Part shown: piece after piece, positions 59,544 through 64,000 of the stretch | Position numbering within the stretch: the first letter of the stretch is position 1 | How the letters are laid out: every line of letters starts with the position of its first letter | Program-made: the position numbers and the translations under genes | The notes under the pieces: generated by a model | Told to the model about the DNA's origin: nothing | What the model saw: only the letters and a program-made list of their open reading frames with translations | Database searches by the model: none | NCBI GenBank assembly: GCA_029204225.1 | Contig: CM055092.1 | Location: 86,474,032 to 86,538,031 of the forward strand | DNA from: Diphasiastrum complanatum | Taxonomy: Eukaryota > Streptophyta > Lycopodiopsida > Lycopodiales > Lycopodiaceae | Direction of reading: 5' to 3' | Length of the DNA stretch: 64,000 nt

Positions 59544-60189
59544 AAGATTCAACTAGTTTCATCACATTTTGCAATATTTCCATATTTGGCATATTGAGGC
59601 CAAAACTTGTTTTAGACTTAGAGGTTGACTTTTTCAAAATTCATTAGTCTAAATTTCATTTGAATAAACACTTTTTGAAAGTGTGGGAAAGATAGAATGC
59701 GAGTTTGAGTAGATTCAATTTGAATAAGTTGGGTACATTGAATCTAGACCCAAAATTGGTAGGGTTAGCATTTTGGTGGGAAAGCCAAGTGGCCAAATAG
59801 GGTTTGGACCTGTTATAAAAGGATGTAACTCGTGGAGAGAGTCATCTTCTCTTTTCTCTATCTCATTTCATGCTTATACATGGTTCTCTTGGGTTCTACT
59901 ATCCATTGGTGCACTATCTTGGTGATTGCTTGCAATTTTATGTGTAGAATGATCTATATTTGTTATTTTTGGATCCACATGTGTGAAATACAGTAGCTTG
60001 CTGGTTTTGTATGGACAGAAACAGTACATAATCATTTCATTCAAGTTTGATCAAGTTCTATTAGTGTTTGCATCTCAAATTGTGTGTAGATGCTGATTTT
60101 TCTACATTGGTGAAATTGGTAGTGTATTTCTCTTTCTAACCAAAGATCATTCAAGTAGATTGGATCTTAAGGATCTGAAATCTTTCACA
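59539..60189 (+). repeat. Copia-2 3' LTR
   Basis: 651 bp. It begins 'tttgaaagattc' right after the purine tract; the related minus-strand LTR begins TGTGAAAAATTG at the same place, so a TG start has probably mutated. It ends 'tctttcaca'. Confidence 0.75.
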
Positions 60190-61283
60190 AGACCCAAGAA
60201 CACTTCAAAGTCCATGTCGTTCAAAACTTGGTAACCTTGTGCTTTATATTGTGATTAGTGAGAGCTTACTCACTCCACGTTCGGGATGCATAGTATGCGG
60301 TTGTAAGTTGATGCACAATGTAATGTTGTAGTTAACAACACCAATTGGCGCTAAAAAAAAAGTGATATTTGCACCAATCCAAAATCTTTGCCACGAATAT
60401 TACTAGGTGAGGAGGTTCAGAAAGCCTTTCTTGAGGATTAAAGGGCATAAATTTACAGGAAGACTTTGAATTCCTCGAGAAGTTAAGCGAGGCCTTACAC
60501 CAAGTTGCAAATGAACTCCCACTAAATGAGGAGGAAATATCAATGCAGAATATTTATGAAAACTAAAAACTTGACCTTCTATTTATTGTATGTACTTCGC
60601 CATGAACATCCTTTGGTTTTCTATTATCAATCCTCAAAACAAAAGTTTGCAAGAGAGCTCGGAAGACATCCCTATTTTGTCATCTTATGGCGAATTTTTT
60701 TCCGTAAAATGCCATTTGGACTTATGTCAAGTATTATACCTCTCAACTCCTTATCATAACCTCAAAATATACTATTTGCTTATGAGTTATTGATTTTTGT
60801 GAGCTATATGTCTAACTTCTTGCCACCGTGGGAAATAACCAATATCTGGGGAGGCAAACGTTGCTCACATAGTGAAAATCAACTTGCCAAGCTTTTATAG
60901 CTATCAATGAATAATCATACTTTTCTAAGTAGCACAATAAAGGACAACAACTCAACAAGAAAGCTAGCAAAATTGGTGGCAATTTTGAGGGTGAAGGTGT
61001 CGGAGAAGAAAAGTTCGGCATCTAGAAAATGGATTACCTTGTTTCTATCAGTTCAACTAGACGAAGAGAATTGTACATGCTATGAGTATCAAGGCTTGGA
61101 CAAACATATTTCTTCATATTTCAGCGATTATTATTGTCAAGAATCAAATTTGCAATAGCATACATTCATAAGCAATAATCACAAGGAGGATGAGCAACAC
61201 ACACAATCACTAGTACCATAGTTGAATGTCTTGTGTACAATAAATCCTAATAGAGAGAGAAAGTCTAGAAATTGACTAACATT
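60190..61283. other. retroelement debris, unclassified
   Basis: 'taacaacaccaattggcgct' (about 60333-60352) looks like an LTR end followed by a TTGGCG primer-binding site of a plus-strand Gypsy. No gag is readable beyond it. The rest shows nothing recognisable. Confidence 0.3.
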
Positions 61284-61659
61284 CTAGCCTAAAAATACAT
61301 CATAAATAATAACAAAGTGAAGTTTATCATCCTCAATGATAAAATTGCACTCTTCTATTCCTAATAGAAAGTAAAAATTTTCAAATTTACACATACCTAA
61401 TGACTTAGAAAATATATCTGCCATTTGATCTTCATATTTACAAAAAACAAGATCAATGGCTCCATCAAGAATTTTTTCTTGAACAAAGTGATAGTGTATC
61501 TCAATGTGCTTGGTTTGAGTATGTAAAACTTGATTTTTGGCAAGGTGAATGTAACTTTGGTTATCGCAAGATATAGTTGCATCCACCTGTGGTTGACCTA
61601 AATCAACAAGCAATCTTTGTAACCATATTGCTTTTTGTGCAGCATTGCTGAGTGCACCG
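61284..61659 (-). pseudogene. Copia RNase H fragment (third element)
   Basis: Minus strand. 'QVDATISCDNQSYIHLAKNQ', '[20 protein letters not shown]' and 'KYEDQMADIFSKSLG' match the Copia RNase H end, and upstream 'KQYGYKDC'-like residues fit the preceding strand. It ends where the LTR at 61660 begins. That LTR therefore interrupts this older Copia. Confidence 0.8.
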
Positions 61660-62263
61660 TGTGAAAAAATACCGATTCAAAACACATTAGTGGATCAACA
61701 ATAGAAATCACTACTTTGTGCATGCTAGAACTTAGAAATGCACAAAGATTTGATCATAAACACTTAGATCTGACTTAGTATTGCCATTGTCCGTACAATA
61801 GTCCATACAGCAGCAGTACAATACAGTACTTCACACATGTGGATCCAAGATCTACCAAGAAATCAACATTCCACACATAGAAAACCAAGATATCATGAGA
61901 GAAACACATGAGATGGACATAGAAACACAAGAGATGAATTCTCCACAAAGAAAGAAACTATGATAATTATTTCTCCACGCAGGTACAACTATTTATAGCT
62001 TCCAAAATTCATTTGGCCACTTTTCCCAAACTTGACCTAATTTGGAAACGTCTGGATACTTCATCAAAAACCTATAAATACTAGTCTAAATGCAATGTAC
62101 CAAATTTAGCCAATTAGAATGGGTCCAAATTCGAGCTCATCCACTTATCTACTTGCCAAAAATAGTACAAACACTATTTAGGCCTTTATTGACAAATATG
62201 AGAATTCATTTTGGCCTCCAAAAATGCCAAATAACCAACAAAACTAGCTGACAATTTTTCACA
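61660..62263 (-). repeat. 3' LTR of minus-strand RT-less Copia copy
   Basis: About 604 bp. On the minus strand it starts 'TGTGAAAAATTGTCAGC' right after 'GCTAAAGGGAC' (purine tract) and ends '...TTTTTTCACA'. Its overall word order resembles the Copia-2 LTR (GAGGCCAAAA, GGTACATTG, AGTGGCCAAAT, TATAAA) but it is strongly diverged, so it belongs to a sister subfamily. Confidence 0.75.
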
Positions 62264-63420
62264 GTCCCTTTAGCATAGATTTAACCACACTACTTTGAAT
62301 GAGCATCCATCTCCATCTTGCCATAAGATATCATCAACCCTTGATGACTTAACCATGAATGAGTGATATAATGAGCCTCCAATAGCTTTATTTCCATCAG
62401 CAAAACCAGACAAGAATGCTAGTACAACTCCAACATCAAAATGATGCAAAACATAGCTAGTTTCACCATATCTCAACAATTTGCACACATTCACTTGAAA
62501 TTGCTCAAATATGAGATAGAACAAGTAAAGTAAACTTGAACAACACTTCCTTGCTACTCCCTTGACCTTAATAACCTGCAAAAATAGATCCAAATTATCT
62601 TTGCCACTCCCTTGCTACTCCCTTGACCTTAATAACCTGCAAAAATAGATCCAAATTATCTCCCTTTGATGCTAGCTCCAAATTGCCACCTTTCCTTTTG
62701 TGTTGTTGAAGCCCTTTGAGATCAACCTCTTGATCTTCCACTTGACTATCAAAGCCATTGAACAAAACTTTTTTTTTCTAGATCCATTAAATGCATCCAT
62801 TCCATGAAAACCATCATCCACTTGCAAAACATCCTCTACACCACCAAAAATGTTAGGTTGATCAACATCAACAACATCAAGCTTATCTACATTCTCCTCT
62901 TTAAAGACAACATCCTTAGAAATGTGAACTTTCTTTGAATTAGGAATGTAAACCCTATAAGCTTTTCTTACTTCACTATAGGCAGCAAGTATTCCCTTCA
63001 AGAATCCAAAAGATGAGTTGACATAGCAAGTACTACCAAAGATATTTAAATGCTCCATCCTTGGCTTCTTACCAAAAAGAACTTCAAATGAACTCTTACC
63101 ATCCAAGTCTTCATTTGAGTACCTATTGCAAACAAAGTTAGCTGCTATAGCCATCAATGATGGTAATAAATCAATAGCATCCATAATTTGTTGTTTTTCC
63201 AAAATGTAGCCTTCATAGATTTACGAGATATCAGACAATCCAATAACTAGATTACTTCTCTTGAGAATCTATAAAGTTTGAGCACTAACATGACCAAATC
63301 ATTGATGCCAAAGGTCACTTCAACTATCAAAAGTGCTTACCGTGGCTAGATCAAAAGATCTTGCATTCAATTTGTAGAGCCTAAATCTAGTGGCTCTAAG
63401 AAAGTAGAAGGGGAACTCAC
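62264..63420 (-). pseudogene. second RT-less Copia copy: integrase remnants plus module
   Basis: Minus strand, read from 63420 down. A GAG-pre-integrase remnant ('ATRFRLYKLNARS', 'GHVSAQTL') jumps by deletion of the integrase catalytic core to 'IAANFVCNRYSNEDLDGKSS' and 'FEVLFGKKPRMEHLNIFGST' (integrase C-terminal part). 'AYRVYIPNSKKVHISKDVVF' follows, then the same RT-replacement module as Copia-2 ('NGSRKKKFCSMALIVK'; 'VARKCCSSLLYLFYLIFEQ'; 'DDILWQDGDGCSF'), ending at the purine tract and LTR. RNase H is absent here. Frame breaks are numerous. Confidence 0.8.
62549..62661. repeat. 61-bp tandem duplication inside the minus-strand module
   Basis: 'ttgctactcccttgacct' to 'agatccaaattatct' appears twice with a 61-bp offset. 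The Copia-2 copy of the module has only one version. Confidence 0.85.
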
Positions 63421-64000
63421 ATGTATCATGTGAGTCCCACTTGTCCAAACATAGATTCCTTATTCAAACTTGAGTTTTTGACTTTGGGCCTCCACATTAA
63501 ACACCATTGTGTATCAAATGGGTAATATTTCATGGAAATGAGAACTATAAGGAATATTCTTAGGATCACGTTAAAAATGACACTTTTTGGCACATTTCAT
63601 AAAAGAACGTCCTACAGTATCATACCATTACTAAAAGTACATTAAAAAAACACGAAACTTTTTTTTTTCAAATTTGTAACAAAATTTCAAAATATGTAAC
63701 AAATTGAAGTATTTAACAATTTTGCTAAAAGTTATCGTACACAAATACTAGAAAGGGCCCAAGAAGTACAATTTAAAGAATACACCAGCCTAAAGTGCTC
63801 GATGATAGATAAGAGACCCAACAAGATGCATTTGAACAAATGTATCTTTATTTATATCTTCCAAAACTCTTACAAAGTGTGGAAGGTAAGTCTTTTTTTA
63901 TCCATGCCATCAATAACAATTTCAACATACTTCTCATGATACTTAAAATTTTTTTTTCTATGCTTTGTTAACTTTGCTCTTTCTTCAACTTCTTGTTCTC
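63421..64000. other. non-coding, probably inner part of the minus-strand Copia
   Basis: No motif could be assigned. Position suggests gag/protease sequence of the minus-strand copy, too decayed to read. Confidence 0.3.

Larger units (their letters stand above)
54341..60189 (+). mobile_element. Copia-2: RT-lacking Copia-type LTR retrotransposon
   Basis: LTR pair 54341-54853 and 59539-60189. The primer-binding site 'TGGTATCAGAGC' (perfect initiator-Met complement) is at 54854-54865, and a purine-rich 'ttgaagagggag' precedes the 3' LTR. Gag, protease, integrase and RNase H are present in Copia order. The reverse transcriptase is missing and replaced by about 1 kb of unrelated sequence (57900-58975). 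The 5' LTR lacks its first ~138 bases, and no target duplication is visible. The element cannot reverse-transcribe by itself; it would need RT from a related element. Confidence 0.9.

Noticed and set aside
1-64000. CRISPR arrays, bacterial operons, tRNA or rRNA genes
   Set aside because: None seen. The spaced repeats at 21198-21890 have no unique spacers, and no tRNA cloverleaf or rRNA core was recognised.

Overview
This is nuclear DNA of a land plant. It is AT-rich, its genes are split by spliceosomal introns, and it holds many LTR retrotransposons of the plant Copia and Gypsy types plus a LINE fragment. Two host genes are supported, both of plant-specific architecture: a BAR-SH3 protein of the SH3P1-3 family and a small A20/AN1 zinc-finger (stress-associated) protein. 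The very long transposon-filled intron and the depth of repeat decay suggest a large genome (gymnosperm-, fern- or similar-sized). The species cannot be fixed from the sequence.

Layout. 1-13.5 kb: decayed Gypsy fragments, including two sets of LTRs lying in opposite orientations, a gag remnant and an RNase H remnant. 13.5-18.8 kb: a minus-strand LTR element with an essentially non-coding 4.5 kb interior (LARD-like). 18.8-20.9 kb: relics of a possible transposase and an internally deleted Copia. 20.9-45 kb: the SH3-domain gene on the plus strand, with ten coding exons and a predicted protein of 374 residues. A putative 5' UTR intron carries seven ~100-bp tandem repeats. Intron 4 is 17.3 kb and contains a minus-strand chromovirus-type Gypsy split by a full-length Copia element (Copia-1, two 449-bp LTRs, target duplication GTTCT), plus other relics. 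Intron 6 contains a 5'-truncated LINE between CT microsatellites. 45-52 kb: intergenic, with a Copia tail and GA/CT/CA microsatellites. 52.2-53.3 kb: the A20/AN1 gene on the minus strand, convergent with the SH3 gene. 54.3-60.2 kb: a second Copia element (Copia-2). 60.2-64 kb: further Copia pieces on the minus strand.

The most unusual item is Copia-2. It keeps a long open protease-integrase frame and an RNase H, but the reverse transcriptase is absent. In its place is about 1 kb of unrecognised sequence. The same replacement sequence occurs in a second, clearly diverged copy on the minus strand at 62.3-62.8 kb, next to its own distinct LTR. This points to a non-autonomous Copia lineage that has carried a captured module through more than one round of transposition.

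Exons were placed by reading frame, splice consensus and known family sequence. No transcript evidence was available. Many intervals are repeat-derived and too decayed to classify, and this is said where it applies.
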